A DNA stretch of 64,000 bases from Tamarix chinensis (Eukaryota; Streptophyta; Magnoliopsida; Caryophyllales; Tamaricaceae), in assembly GCA_030549775.1 (NCBI GenBank), contig CM060174.1, forward strand, positions 22,618,693-22,682,692, written 5' to 3'. Both the position numbers and the translations under genes were made by a program. This document shows, piece after piece, positions 1-12,619 of this stretch (position 1 is its first letter; each line of letters begins with the position of its first letter). Under the pieces are notes generated by a model that had not been told where the DNA came from, did no database searches, and worked only from the letters and a program-made list of their open reading frames with translations.

Positions 1-942
1 GGGTAGGGAGAGGCTGGAGAATTGAAGAAAAAGGAAAGGGAGGATAGGAGAGAAGCTAGATGGTCGGTGGCAGCATGTAAGGTGGAAAGGGAGGCGGTAG
101 GGTGGCAAGGAGGGGAGACGAAGAGGGGGAAAATAGGCCATGAGGGGTGGTTTGCAGGGCTGGTCAAGTCCAAGAATGGGAAGAAAATGATAGGTGAGAG
201 GGCTGCAATGGTGGTAGGTGGTGGCAGCGAGGAGCTGTAGGAATCTTGGGGGTCGGGCATGGCGTTGAGACATGTAACTAGTCGGGTGTAGAGGTCGAAG
301 AAGAAAGAAAAAAGGGAGAGGGAGGGAGAGTAGACCAGACCGGCGTAGGGAAAAGAAAAAAGAAGAGTTGGGCCGGCCTAGAGAGGAGGAGAAAAGAAAG
401 AAAGAAAGAAAGAAAGGCGTGGGGAAAAGCTGGGATGTGATGTTGCACCAGGGAAGGGGAAGATGGGCTAGAGGCCCAATCGTGCGGGAAAGAAGGGAGG
501 CAAGCTTGGCCTGGCGGGCAACCGGAAGGAAAAAAGAAAAGGAAAAAAAAGAAAGAAGAAAAATGAGAGACAGGAGAAGGAAAAGAAAAAGGAAAAAAAG
601 GAAAATGGGAAAATAGGGAAAATTAATTTAATTTAATTTAGAAAATAATAAAATGTAATATTTTTGATAAATTATTTAATTTAATAATTTAATTCAATAT
701 AATTTAATATATTGGTTCAAAAAGGATAATTTTAGTAAAATATTAGTTTGGAAATTTTTTTAAATAAAGATAATATGATAAAATAACAAAATATTTATTT
801 TTAATGAATTAAATACTCCTATCCACATTTCTATACTTAAAAATCTATAAAATAATTAAACTAAATAATTTTAAAAGATAATTTATTTCAAATAAAAGTT
901 ATTTATTACATTATAGGTTTTCTAAAATTTTGGGGGATTACA
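1..942 (-). mobile_element. Tekay-like LTR, 5' part, cut by window edge
   Basis: Read on minus, this begins with TGTAATCCCCC at 942, then about 330 bases of very AT-rich DNA, then a pyrimidine-rich tract (purine-rich GGAAAAG runs on plus, 300-615). The same order of terminal TGTAAY-CCCC, AT-rich zone and pyrimidine tract occurs in the solo LTRs at 35779 and 44901 and in the LTR starting at 13392, so I place it in the same Ty3/gypsy chromovirus group. Its other end lies left of the window. The short open frames at 22-240 and 368-616 are low-complexity Lys/Arg/Glu strings and not genes. No polypurine tract sits next to the TG end, so it is more likely a solo or 5' LTR than a 3' LTR. Confidence 0.6.
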
Positions 943-1000
943 CGAGAGTTAAGGTTAATAAAGTTTATAGTATTAAAAAAATCCATTGTTAGAAACTAGA

Positions 1001-4000
1001 ATTTCCTCAATAATTATCACGACCACTACAATGGTCGAGTTTGGGTTCTTTAGGATCCTCTTATTTGGTATGTGACTCATATTGGCACATGTGCTCAAGG
1101 TATTTTGTGTGATGCTATGGCAATCAATGGTAGTATTCATTCTTTTTGTGGGATTCATTTATGCTTTTAATTTTGGAATAGTCAAAAAAGGATTTTGGAT
1201 CTGGTTAGAGTAGAAAAACAAGGTCAACTATCTTATGTTTCTTAATTGAGATTTTAATGTTATCTTACAACCTATGAGAAAATGGGAGGGGATGTTCCTA
1301 CTAGAAAATACATGCAAGATTTTTCACAATGCATTAATCATCTCGAGCTAAGGGATCTTAAGGTTATAGGTGTTTTCTTACCTAGCTAAATAAAAGAACT
1401 AGGGGTTATGCAGTAGCTTGTAAACTTGATAGGGCTTTGGTGAATATACCTTAGCATAATAAGTTCAGTAGCTCCTTTGCCAAGTTCCTTTCACCTCTAG
1501 TGTCTAATCACTACCTTGTTTATATCCATAGAGGTTCCTAGCTCAATAAAAAGTGACCATTCATGTTTAATAAATTTTGAACTAAAGATGATAAGTTCTT
1601 GGACCTCATCTAAAGACACTGGGGAGGATATTCCTATGGTAATCCACTCCTCCACATCTGCAAGAACATCCAAAGATTGAAGCCTATGTTCAAGGATCTT
1701 AATAGGAATAATTATGGTTCATTGGAACATCGAATAGAGGTGGCCAGGTAGGTTCTGTCTATTTCCCAAAAAAATATAATGAATGATATATGCAATTAGA
1801 ACCTTAGGGATTAGATGAATGCCTATGAGATGGAGTTTAAAAAACTATGCATTTGTTATGAAAGCTACTTGAAATAGAAATCCAGAATTCATTGGCTAAA
1901 CATAGGTGATGCAAATCATAAATTCTTTTTTGCTAGGATGAAAGGCAACAAAATAATGAACTCCATTCAGAATATAAAGCTTGCTACTTGTGGTACTACT
2001 TCAAACCCTAGGCATATCTCTAATTCTTTTATCAAGTCTTATAAAACTTGTTAGGATCAAAAGGTTTTGGATTTAGTGTTGTTGATCCACCATTAATTGT
2101 ACAGGGCCCCATTCTCTAATAATCTTACAAACACCTTCTCCTTATCCTAGTTACTTATGAGGATGTTAAGAATGCTATTTTTTCTATGGGAAATAATAAA
2201 TCCCCTGGAGTTGATGGTTTCACATCTACATTTTTTAAGAAATCTTAGGATGTCATAGGGATAGACATTACCTTAGTAATTCAGAATTTCTTCACAACTA
2301 GGAATCTACCAAATCAACTCAACATTACCTCCTTAACACTCATTCCTTAAAAAATAAAATGCCACCAAGGTGAGTGAATATAGGTTGATAGCTTTTTTTG
2401 GAGTTATTTATAAAATCATTTCAAAAGTTTGAACTACTAGATTGTAGGGTTTGATGCCAAAAATCGTTGACCAGTCCCAATTTAGGTTTGTTAAAGGTAT
2501 ACAATTTGGGGAAATTGTTCTCTTAGCTACAGAGCTAGTTATACAATACTGCTAGAGACATATTTCACCTAGATTCATGATTAAAGTAGATATTGTGAAA
2601 GCTTATGACTTAGTGCACTAGGGTTTCGTGCAACAAATTCTTCATGCTTATGGATTCCCCTTGCAAGTGGTTAGGTGGATCATGGCTTGTGTCACATCAT
2701 TCTCTTATTCCCTATTATTAAATAGGGATATGACCCAACCCTTGAATGGTCAACAAGGTCTACATCAAGGGGATTCTCTATCTCCTTAATTGTTTATTTT
2801 TGTGGTTGAATATTTAACCAAGTCAATCAAATGTTTGTGGAGGGATAAGAACTTTAATGGCATCCTAAGATGAAAAAGTTTGAAGATAATTAATATATCC
2901 TTTGTGGATGATATGCTTCTATTTTATAGGGGTGATGAAAAGTCTATTATAGGTCTCCTAAAGGTTGTTAATTATTTTTCTGCTTGTTTAGGGCTCGATA
3001 TCCATCCTCAAAAGAGTAGCATCTTCTCTGGTGATGTGGATGAGACTACTAAGACCCAAATATTACAAATCATCAAGTTCATAGAAGGTAGATTCCCTTT
3101 TCACCTACTTAGGTGTTCCTTTAGATTCTGTGAGGTTAACATCTTCCGAGCTGCAAGGTGTGGTGGAGAAAATTGTAAAGAAGCTAAAACGTTGGCACAC
3201 CCATTCCTCTCTTATGCTAGTCGAGCTCACTTACTGGAAACTATAATTTTTAGTATGCAACTTTATTTGTGCCAAGTTTTTATCCGTCTTAAGAAGTTGA
3301 TCCATCAAATTGAGAGCATGTGTAGATAATTTCTATGGACGGGAAAGCTGGAAACATGAAAGAAAGAACTTATTGCATGGAAATAGGTATGCTCCCTAAA
3401 GAAGGAGGGTGGGATTGGATTTATTGATGTGCAAACTTGGAACCATGTGGCCATAGGGAAGATTCTCTAGAATATATGCTACAAGAAAAACTCAGAGATA
3501 ATTTTAGCTCCGTATTTACTAACCAACGTTGCATGCAAAATTTAATGTATGAGCATATAAGACATAAGGGTGATAAGGTATAGTGGTGCGCATTGCTTGA
3601 TGTGGTATGGTTGCGCCCAAATATCAATTTTTCACGTGGTTATCCATCCAATATAGGTTAATGACAAAATTTAGATTGAAACAAATAAACCTAGTAAAGG
3701 AAATTGAGTGTTTCTTTGCTCTACAGGTTAAGAGGAAACCATACAACACTTTTTGTTTGATTGCCACTATAGTCAAGAGATGTGGAAGAAAATATAGAGT
3801 TGCTTTGTTAAAGAGTCAATTTACATTCTTGGGAGACTGAATTGAAGATCTTGGCCAAAATTACAAAATAACGTAAAGAGAATAAGGGCATGCTACAAGT
3901 TCTTTTTGTCACTAACCTAGATTTTATTTGGGATTACAGGAATTCTAGGATTTTTTGTAATAGTGCTTGATCTTCCTATATGCTTCTTAAAGATATCTTT

Positions 4001-4095
4001 TTTGTAGTTTTGAGTAGAATTTTCCCCCCAAATAGAGTCAATAAGTTTGACCAATGGAGAGGTTGTGTAGATGATTTGGTGGTCTAATTAGAGGT
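1001..4095 (+). pseudogene. LINE (L1-type) ORF2 remnant, 5'-truncated
   Basis: This is a non-LTR retrotransposon reverse transcriptase polyprotein, readable only across many stops and frame changes. Starting inside the endonuclease, an NGRVWVL-like segment (about 1030) and a DFNVIL-like segment (about 1245) match the plant L1 APE domain. A linker segment like SRIHWLNIGDANHKFF lies at 1880-1930. RT blocks follow: NNKSPGVDGF (2190-2220), an FGEIVLLATE-like block (2505-2540), KVDIVKAYDLVH (2580-2620), QGDSLSP (2766-2790) and the catalytic FVDD at 2901-2912. A C-terminal zf-RVT-like region (PKYQFFTWLSIQYRL, from 3613) and a PNRVNKFDQW segment (about 4030) finish the protein. ORF1 and the N-terminal endonuclease are absent, as expected for a 5'-truncated insertion. 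Many stops are TAG where Gln or Trp is expected. Confidence 0.85.
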
Positions 4096-4117
4096 TATAC
4101 AACTTTTCACATTTTTT

Positions 4118-4153
4118 TAGTAGTAGTAGCAATAGTAATAGTGGTAGTAGTAG
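4118..4153 (+). repeat. (TAG)n-rich tail at LINE 3' end
   Basis: About a dozen TAG or AAT-like triplets follow directly after the last recognisable LINE coding block. It may be the LINE 3' tail or an unrelated microsatellite. No clear target-site duplication pairs it with the start near 943-1000. Confidence 0.4.
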
Positions 4154-6199
4154 TTCATCAAGGAAATAAACAATGAAATTTTTTTGAAATTTTATAACAA
4201 TATATTAAAATATGAGTTTGTTTTTCAGTCCATCAAAATAATCTAGATATCTCTTACTTTCATTGCATAACCATGATTCATAATAGTTTTCTTGTACTCT
4301 TCAGTTAGTCCTTACTAGCATAAAAATATATTAACATATGGTAAAAATAAAGTTGCATGCATATATATTCATATAGAATCTTTTTAGTATTTCCATTAAT
4401 ATAATATTTACATAGTATATCATATTGAAGGTGATATGAGAAAATTCTAAATAGTTGGGGTATGTTTGGTCACCATGCTAATGGGAGATTCATCTTATAA
4501 AATTTTAACTACAAATTTCTTCAATTAACATTGTCCCAAAATTAAAATAAGTTTTTATATTATTTGGTTTTGTGCAAAATATATCATGCTCCTAAGTGTT
4601 GTTAGATCCAAGGCAAATATTAAGAAAACTTAATTGAAATATAATAAAAAAAATCGAATAAGAATTTTTATTGAACAAAAATATAAAACTGTAGAAAAAT
4701 AATAACTTATTTTAATAAGGCACAATAGAAGAATTGAGGTGTCATATTCCACTCCCTTAAGTCAAAGAGACCCCTTCTACTATGCAAAAAATGTTTTGGG
4801 TCTTCGACTCCCATAGTCAAAGCCTCTCTCGACTATATTAGTATAAACCAACTCGTAGAAAAGAAGCTACTCCATTCAAAGTTTTGATATTTTAATGAAT
4901 ATTGAAAAGTGAATATAACTTAGTGTAGAGAAGAGAGATTTGTTGTGTTTTGGTTTTATTTTGTTGATGCCTATACATTTATATAGTGTTGAATTAACTT
5001 ATTAGAATATTGAAATTTTAGTCATTAATGAAAAGCATTTAGGGACACAATTCGTCACATTGGTAATGAAAGTCATTTTTGAGCAAAATGACTGGCCATT
5101 AAGGAGTGGATTGTCCATCATTTATGGTATTAAAGACTTTTTTTTATTAGATGAAACTATTTTAACCTCTTTTTAGTTTTTCTTAGATTATTTAATAGAA
5201 TATCTAATGTTTTATTTATGTTTAATTACAAAATCGTTTTGAATATATTTTACCTTAATTCTATTTTAATTTTTAAAATTATTATTTCGTATAAAATTTA
5301 TAGTTTTACGCTTAAACACAACTATCCTTAACAAAAATATTCATGTCTATTAACCTTACAGATGCTTCTTTTCTGAAAAAACAAATTAGGTATCAAATAG
5401 GTTAAGATGATGATTTAAATTTTTTTGTATATTTCTAATTAGTTTTACTATTTCTTTGGAAATTATATTTTTTACTTATTTTCAAAGAATTTGCTATTAA
5501 TGAGGACTTAAATGTTTATAGGAAATTATGAAAGATTACATATGATATGGAAATTAATTAAAATTTTAATGTATTAAATATTTTTATTTTCCTAATAATT
5601 TTGAATTTCTTTTGGAATTCTTCAAAAGATCTATATTTCACCTTCTATCCTATAGTTTATGTATCAAAATTAATATTTGTTCACTGAAATTTACATGTGA
5701 TACCAAAATATTGTTTTAATTTTTTCATAATTTTGTATAATGCTTTTGGTGATTTTATTATTTTTCCTAATTCAAGCCTTTTTAATAGTTTACTTTATTC
5801 ATAACATATGAACTTGGTAGAAATTTTCTTATGAAAAAAAACTCTATTTTAAACTTCCTTGATTGTATTTCTATTTCTTTTTGTAATTTTTTTGTATTTC
5901 TAGGCAATTTTTAGGTTTTAAACATCTTTTTAAGTATTCTACTTTACATTTTTTTAACATTTTTTAGCACTTTAACTTTCCTTTCTTCTCTTCTATGGCC
6001 ATGCCTCATATGCATCATCAATCTTATTTTCATACTTGTTACACACAACTCCCAACCCTCTTTCATTCGTGTCATGATTTTTCGATTTTAATGATTCCTT
6101 TTCTTTCAAAATGTCAACTACCTATTCTTACACCTCTTTATGACAAGCATTGCTTTTATGAATTTAATGACATTTTACTCCCTTCATCGGTTAAGACTT
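4154..6199. other. unassigned AT-rich stretch
   Basis: I recognise no protein homology here. The open frame at 5995-6300 is not like any family I know and has no codon signal. One promoter-like arrangement is visible on minus: TATATAAAT at 4977-4985, followed in transcription direction by an A/C-rich leader with CTCTCTTCTC. This resembles the U3/R part of an LTR, but I found no matching ends. Confidence 0.4.
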
Positions 6200-6987
6200 T
6201 TCCCTATATCTTCTTGATTTCCTTAAACTTTGAACACTTTAACTACATCTCATGGGGAAGAACATTGACAAACAATATTCGATTGAAAAAGAATGGGTGA
6301 ATATGGTGATGTCGAAATGCATTTGGAAGGTGGAAAAGCTCTTACCCAAGATATTTATCCATCTAAATATAAGTATTATATTTCTTAATGGAATAATCTC
6401 TAACAATATTAAATGAAGCAGGAGAATAGAAGAAGAAGAAACACGCACAACACTTGCATTATTGTCTTTCGAATTAAGCATATGATTCTCATTAATGATC
6501 TACCGAGATCAAGGTGTACAAGCTTTATATATACATGCACACATGTAGGCCCCTTTCATTAATAAAGTCATCATTTGTCCCTTATCAAGTAAATAAACCT
6601 CTTATAGTACATGGTGCAAGTATATAAAAAAGGGTTACAATGACATTTTAAAATCATTACAAAGTATAAAACAAAATAACCAAAATACACAAACTCTAAC
6701 TATGTAATACATAGATTTAACATGTATAACCTGAATTTATGTCTTATAGCCTTTTTATTACATGAACTTTGTAATACTTGTAATGCCATTATCTTTTAAA
6801 TCAATTATCTTCAATATCTTTACCTTATTGCACACATATACAATATATGCAAGAATTACCTAGCAAAACATTAGAAGATTTAGAATTTTCAAGCACAATG
6901 GGATATTTCTCCAAGTATGGAAATTATTCTTGTTTTTCATCCTATGAAGAATAAGATTGAGAGTGATCTAGATATTATCCTACATCA
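6200..6987 (-). mobile_element. 3' LTR of CRM-like element B3 (minus)
   Basis: Read on minus from 6987 the sequence starts TGATGTAGGATAATATC, the same start as the LTRs at 9268, 20218 and 26024 (TGATGCAGGA and variants). It continues with the same landmarks in the same order: the ACTCTCAATC block, the TTCTTGTAA/CATTGTAACC block, an AAGAGG-TTATTT block, a TATA box at 6523-6531 and a pyrimidine-rich leader. The left edge is estimated from the 795-811 bp length of the other copies, because I could not find a clean terminal CA. It lies directly downstream of the B3 integrase on the same strand, which makes it the 3' LTR. Confidence 0.65.
6523..6531 (-). promoter_or_regulatory. TATA box of B3 LTR
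   Basis: TATATAAAG on minus, at the position equivalent to TATATAA in the related LTRs at 9723 and 26491. Confidence 0.5.
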
Positions 6988-7985
6988 TTCTCTCCTTTTA
7001 AAGGAGAATTCACCCTGAAATTAACGTAGCCATAGTAAGGAGATAAATCACCAATGTTGAAAGTCCTAGATACTCTTTCATATTGTTCATATGTAATATT
7101 TCCAAATTTTCTTCTGGTTTTGAATTTCCCATTCACCTTTCGAATTTTTTTATTCTTACTTAAATTTGAAAATATTTATTTTATCAAATGCAACCATACA
7201 AAATTTTCTAGTTTAAACACTTGTTGAGTTTTTTTTATTTGCTTGAGCTTGGTATGTAACATTTGGTTTTTCAATGTTATCTTTGATTTATTGATGAAGT
7301 ATTTTAAAGAATTTAATTCTTTCTTTCGCATCATAATTTTTTATATCTCCAATTTTAAGTGAAAACATATCAATATGTAGATAAGGGTTATCCCTATAGA
7401 CAACCTCAACAGGACTCAAATGAGTTGTACTGAAAGGACTCCTATTATATGCAAATTCAACATACACAAGCTTTATATTCCAATCCTTAGGACTCTTATT
7501 CACTAACCCTTGTAGCAAAGTTCCTAGATTCCTATTAGTAACTTTAGTTTACCCATTTGGTTGGAGATGACGTGTAGTACTAAACAACATCTTAGTACCT
7601 AACATATGCCAAAGTGTCTTGCAAAAGTAGCTCAAGAATTTAACATTTCTATCCGATACTATACTTTTGGAAACTCCACGTAACCTTAATATTTATTGGA
7701 AATATATGTCCTCCACAAGTGTTATGTTTTCAATCATGTTACAAGGTAGGAAATGGGCCATTTTAAAAAAAATTGATCTACTACCACAAAAATATAATCT
7801 TTATCCCTTTGCGTTAGTGGTAAACCCAAGACAAAATCCATGCCAACACTTTTCCAAGGTTGATTAGGAACTGGTAAAGGAGTATAAAAACCGTTATTGA
7901 AGAAAATTTTACTTTTTTGACAAGTCACTCATCTTTCAATAATAGATTTGTTTTAATTACCCAAGACCCCTCCATGATTCAACTA
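6988..7985 (-). pseudogene. integrase remnant of CRM-like chromovirus B3
   Basis: On minus, a CQKSK zinc-domain end (about 7915) is followed by the core start GMDFVLGLPLTQRDKDYIFVVVDQF (7760-7845). Then comes a second catalytic region read as [16 protein letters not shown] (about 7645-7600), a DD35E third position inside G-stop-T-K-VTNR (about 7545), AFAYNRSP-like C-terminal sequence at 7288-7518 and a tail running to the LTR. The third catalytic residue, normally Glu, is Lys, and a stop replaces the preceding Gln. The tail frame crosses the LTR boundary at 6987, as in copy B2. RT and gag are missing upstream. Family: Ty3/gypsy chromovirus of the CRM/Reina kind, without a chromodomain. Confidence 0.8.
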
Positions 7986-8600
7986 TTATAATTCTAGACA
8001 CTTAGATACCACTAGGTTTTGTTTTACTTGTTTATACCTAATACCACTCACTCATATAATGTAAATCTTGTTTGATTTTTGTACAAAAAATTGATTTCAA
8101 TAAATCCAATACATAATAAGCAAGTAAAACTTTAAATCACACAACAAACAAATTTCATAAAATAATTATCTTACTAATTTCTTGATGTAGAATTTAGAAA
8201 TTTTCAAAAACCTTTATTTGAAACCCTTTAAAATTTTGTGCTAGTGTTGCAGCCTCTATAGCATAAGATCATACAAGATTAGCAACCTGTCAATATGTAC
8301 TATGCCTAAAAAATAAAGCATTCAATATTCAAACACTAAAATAACAAAACATATGAGTAAAACTCAACAAAACACACTCAGACTACTCAGCCATAATATT
8401 ACCACCAAGCATTATCCAAAATCTTGTATGTTTAATTGCATCTAATATTTATTTATAATCACCAATGTGATTACACAACATCAAAGGCAAGTAAACACAT
8501 GAACGTCCTTATGTAAAACTCAAATCTTAATATATTTTAAAACTACACATACTTGCCAGTGACCTCTTTATAAGAGGGCATAAGTTATGTTGAAACATTA

Positions 8601-8632
<32 letters not shown>

Positions 8633-8792
8633 GAAATCACATATTAAGTATTCAAAAATCACAATCTTCAAAAGTGGATACAAATAAAATATTTCTTTTG
8701 CTTCTTACCATCTAATTGCTACAAAGCATACATTATTTCTATTACATAGCATCATCTTTCCAATATCCTATCACCCCTTACTTCTCCCCATC
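7986..8792. other. unassigned AT-rich stretch
   Basis: There is no recognisable protein on either strand. It separates the B3 integrase from the Tat protease fragment, so B3 is truncated at or before 7986. An (AT)n run sits inside it at 8603-8629. Confidence 0.4.
8603..8629. repeat. (AT)n microsatellite
   Basis: Thirteen uninterrupted AT dinucleotides. Confidence 0.95.
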
Positions 8793-9160
8793 CTAAAAAA
8801 AAGGGAATCTCATTAATAACCCTATCATGAAAATGCTAGCTTGGATTTTATTTAGGGATGGTTTCCCTAATATAATATTATATGTTGAAGACCGAGCTAG
8901 GATAACAAAGTGTTTTTTAAAACTCTTCAAAGCCAACGACTCACAAATTTTTAAGATAAGATCTACAATTCCTTTTGATTTTATTACACACCTAGTGGAT
9001 CTTACTAAGGGAAAAGTCTTATTTACCAAGCATCCTTCCAACAAGTTCAATTACCTATAAGATTCTCTAAAAATAACAATAAAAGCAACTAGCAAAGTCT
9101 ACGATAACCCTTTTAATCACAAAATTTTCTATTTTTATTTCAATAAACGAAGGGTCATTG
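8793..9160 (-). pseudogene. Tat-lineage (Ogre/Retand-type) protease fragment
   Basis: On minus, a segment like DPSFIEIKIENFVIKRVIVDF (9158-9097) is followed after a frame disruption by an open frame (9050-8793). That frame holds STYNIILGKPSLNKIQASI and an LLMRFP ending. This is the layout of the retropepsin region in Tat-type Ty3/gypsy elements, where a DTGSS-type catalytic site is followed about 100 residues later by YNAILGRP-like sequence and a KFPT-like end. The catalytic Asp codon is at 9097-9099, but the following Thr/Ser-Gly is lost (DFASC). No other part of a Tat element was found next to it. Confidence 0.6.
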
Positions 9161-9267
9161 AAATTTTCCAACATACCTAGAACTTCATCCTTTGTTGTAA
9201 AACTAACCTCTCATTTACCTATTTTTGTTCCCTTTTTTATTTATTTATGGGAATCAACTCTTCTAAT

Positions 9268-10062
9268 TGATGCTAGAGCATCTTTTGAAATCTATTAATA
9301 TTCATCTTCTAATGATGGATATCAAGATGAATTATCATACTTGGAGATTCATCCAATTATGCTTAAAAATTATTATGCTTCAAACGTTATGTTAAGTCAT
9401 TATTACAGGTATTGTACATGCTTCCAAGAAATTCATGACGGTTGAAGTTCTTTTAGGTGAAAGGTAATGAAAATGGATTACAAGATTATAAAGTTCAAGG
9501 AAGAAAAAGGCTACAATACTATAAATTTTAATCACATATGATTATATCAATATATTGCATTATTAAGTTTTGTAGCTTTCTTAATTTTGTAGTATACTTT
9601 GCAATTCTTGTAAATTATCATTGTAACCATTATTATATGACCTGGGTTGTACCTTAAGAGGGTTATTTCATTAATGAGGATGCTAATGTGATTTTAATAA
9701 AAATTCTTACATTTTCCATGCCTATATAAGCCTTGTACTCAAGGAATGTCGACACATTCCAACATATATGAAATCAATGTCAATCGTGAATTAGAGAGAG
9801 GATTACACGAGTGGTGTTTCTTCATACTATCTTCTCCTTCTTCAATTGTGTGCATTGAGAAGTAGAAAGAGTTTATCAAGTGATAAATTGAAGTTTATCA
9901 TTAGTAATTTAGTTCTTATATTAGATCTACTCAAACCTATCAACATTCGATACAACTGAAGTAAACGCAAGTAGAGATTGAGTTTGCATGAGATTTTGCA
10001 TTTTTTGATCCTTCAAAAAAGATTATGGATTATTTTAGAAGATTTGAGGACAATATTCCACA
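9268..10062 (+). mobile_element. 5' LTR of CRM-like element B1
   Basis: It runs from TGATGCTAGAGC to ATTCCACA, 795 bp, collinear with the two LTRs of B2 (20218-21028 and 26024-26828). A TATA box lies at 9723-9729. A degenerate primer-binding site follows. Near its start it still encodes the tail seen at the end of pol (DARASFE, SSSNDGYQDELSYLEI, IMLKNYYASNV). Confidence 0.8.
9723..9729 (+). promoter_or_regulatory. TATA box of B1 LTR
   Basis: TATATAA inside CCATGCCTATATAAGCC. The same context recurs at 26491 (intact) and at 20685 (mutated to TATACAG). Confidence 0.6.
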
Positions 10063-10796
10063 TCAAAATTTGTATCTAAGAACTTTTGATGTTGGCATTG
10101 CAAGGAGTGAAAAAATCGTCCAAGGTTCAACCATCTTCATCGCAATCCTTGGAGTTCAAGTTATATTCTTAAATCATCTTGTTATATTATTGTAAATCTT
10201 GATGAGTTCTTATTGAATCTTGTGATAAGTTATGTGTTGCAATTGGATATTTTAGAATATTACATGGTTCTTTAGAATGGTTAAATGTGAAATATGTAAG
10301 TTTTTGTGTTGAACTTGTGTGCAGATTGTTCTATATGTGATATACATGAATTTTTGAGTGTGAGTCTCAATTTTATTTTTTGTATAATTGTGCATGCTTA
10401 GGATTTGTTTTCTATTTTTAGATCACTATTGGTAATTCTATGTTGTGGTAAAAGTTTCTATGTATACATGACATAAGTTGTTTTTTGGTTTTTATGTGAA
10501 TTGCAACCGAGTGTGTGTGTGTGTGTGTTTTGAAGTGGAAAACGTGTGTATTTAGGTAAATTTATTCTAGAATAATGTGATATTAATAGGTAATATTAAT
10601 TCATTTCCAATCATTAGTTATTTTTGCATGAAATTATGCCAGAGCCATTTGAATACATGTGATGATATTTTAAATGGTTGAGTAGGGTTTTTAAACAACT
10701 TCCACGATTCTATAATAAGAATTTAGCAAGGTTTGCTTTCACGTGTGTTTTTTCTTTGTTTGTAGTGTTTTATGGTATGTTTTATGATTTATATTT
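10063..10796 (+). other. primer-binding site remnant and leader of B1
   Basis: TTGTATCTAAGAAC at 10070-10083 is a decayed form of the initiator-Met primer site TGGTATCAGAG, which is better preserved in B2 at 21036. The rest is untranslated leader collinear with B2 21051-21880, including an 18-base (GT)n at 10511-10528 that corresponds to the GTGT run at 21496-21512. Confidence 0.6.
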
Positions 10797-11760
10797 GTGA
10801 TTATTGAACTCAAAAATTTTACACAAGAATCAACTAAGAAACTTGTAGTGAAGGTGAGGGAATTCGGTTTTAAACAATTAATGGAACTCGAGTGTTTTTT
10901 TATAGGGATAATCAATCATGGAGGGAGAAAAAAAATTTCCAAGCCAATTTTGAAGTCATTCAAAAAAATTATAATAAATTGGATGCCAAAAATGCAGAAC
11001 TTAGACATTTATCGGCTATACAAATGCAAATCCAAAGGTTAGAGTCTAGGTTTGATGAACAAGATGTCAAAAATTCCCAAGAACATAGAGAATTCTATGG
11101 GGATGGATTTGGGATTTCTATGAGGTAATATAATCTAATTAATTGAAGGTAATTTGAATTCATGAATAGACCATGAATAAGATTATATAGGTAGTGGGAG
11201 TAATAGGAAGCTCAATAACTATCAACCTAATTATCAAAAGGAGGATGAGGGCATTAAGCTTGATCTTCCCGACTTTGACAGTAAGTTTGATGTAGATTCA
11301 TTTCTCAAGTGGTTACATGAAGTGGAGGTTATATTTGAGTTTAAATATTGTGAATACAAACAAAAGTGGAAATTATCAACTCTTAAGTTTAAGAATTTTT
11401 CTATATTTAATACAATAATCTAAAGAGGACCAGGGAATGATAAGGTAAGTCAAAAATTAAATCGTGGGAGAAACTTAAGAAACATATAAGAAGAAAACTC
11501 ATTCCTAAAGAGTAAGAACGTGATAATTACATAAAATTAACTACTCTTAGGCAGGGACTGCTATGTGTTGAGGAGTATGTTAAGGAATTCAAGAGGTTGG
11601 TACTAGCATGTGATATCCATGAAAGTAAGGAAAAACTTGTGCAAGAATCTTGGGAAGCTATAACATGATGATTCGAGACAAGGTAGAAACTTGTCTTTAT
11701 GATTATTTAGATGATTTGATTAAAAATTACCTAATATTTGAAAAATAAATTAAGTCTACT
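10797..11760 (+). pseudogene. gag remnant of B1
   Basis: A coiled-coil-like N-terminal part (about 10950-11085) reads NYNKLDAKNAELRHL and IQMQIQRLESRFDEQ. It is followed by the capsid region with IKLDLPDFDSKFDVDSFLKW (about 11253-11312) and FEFKYCEYKQ. This is the gag of CRM/Reina-type chromoviruses, where the motif is normally LDIPDFEGK-FxDWL. Stops and frameshifts interrupt it. Copy B2 has the same blocks at 21931-22760. Confidence 0.75.
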
Positions 11761-11899
11761 CAACCTCACACTAAATAGAGTAATCCATCCACCAAGTACT
11801 ACTCACGTAACTAAACAACAAAACTTGGAGTGATTACTTCAACTTCTGCCAATCTTAAAAGAAACTAGGAATTACAAGAGAGGGGAAAAGAAAAAAAAT

Positions 11900-12425
11900 A
11901 AAGTGAATGAAGTCTCTACTAGGTAATGTTTCAAATTTCAAGGGTTTGGTCATTTCGCTCACAATTTTCCTACTCAAAGGGCATTATCAATCCAAGAGAA
12001 TGAAGCTACGGAGACAAGTAAGGAAAATCCTGAATTTGAGCATTTTGAGGAAGCTTCTAGTGAATATGAGGAAGAAGAGAGTGATTATGTATTAGAGATA
12101 TTAATTCTAGCATAAGCTACTGAACAACCTACTTAGAGGGAGAAGATATTTACAACAAAAGGAAGCCTAGGATATACAGTTTGTCGTATTATCATTGATA
12201 GTAGCTCTTATACAAATGTAGCTAATGAAAATATGGTTAAGAATTTGGGGTTGAAAACTACACCACATCCAAAGCCTTATTATCTTCAATGGTTAATTAA
12301 ATATAAGGGGTTCAAGGTAATAAAATTAACCCTAGTATCATTCAAAATTAGTAACTACCATGATGAGGTGCTATGCGATGCTTTACCTATGGATGCCTGT
12401 GGAATCTTATTACGTAGATAATTGT
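11900..12425 (+). pseudogene. nucleocapsid and protease remnant of B1
   Basis: A zinc-knuckle relic at 11928-11972 reads CFKFQGFGHFAHNFP. Two of the four metal ligands of C-x2-C-x4-H-x4-C are now Phe. An acidic linker (EEASSEYEEEESDY) leads to a retropepsin at about 12171-12420: CRIIIDSSSYTNVA, with the catalytic DSG changed to DSS at 12197-12205, then LGLKTTPHPKPYYLQWL and DEVLCDALPMDACGILL. That order and spacing match CRM/Reina-type proteases. Confidence 0.8.
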
Positions 12426-12619
12426 AGTATGATAGGAATTCTATTCAGAATGGTATTACTAATGAGTATCTAGTTGATAAGGATAAAAAGAAGCATAAGC
12501 TTAAACCTTATAAGAATGATAAGGCAAGCATAATCAAGAATAACAAGAGTTTATTCTTACATGAAAAAGCTATGTTCAAATGTACTCAAGAAGAAGGGGT
12601 TTGTTCTGCTATGGTTATG

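Noticed and set aside
22..616. Two open frames of 72 and 82 residues at the left edge
   Set aside because: Lys/Arg/Glu-rich strings forced by the purine tract of an LTR; no domain and no codon signal.
8827..9060. Plus-strand frame of 77 residues
   Set aside because: Shadow of the Tat-type protease on minus, which has recognisable motifs.
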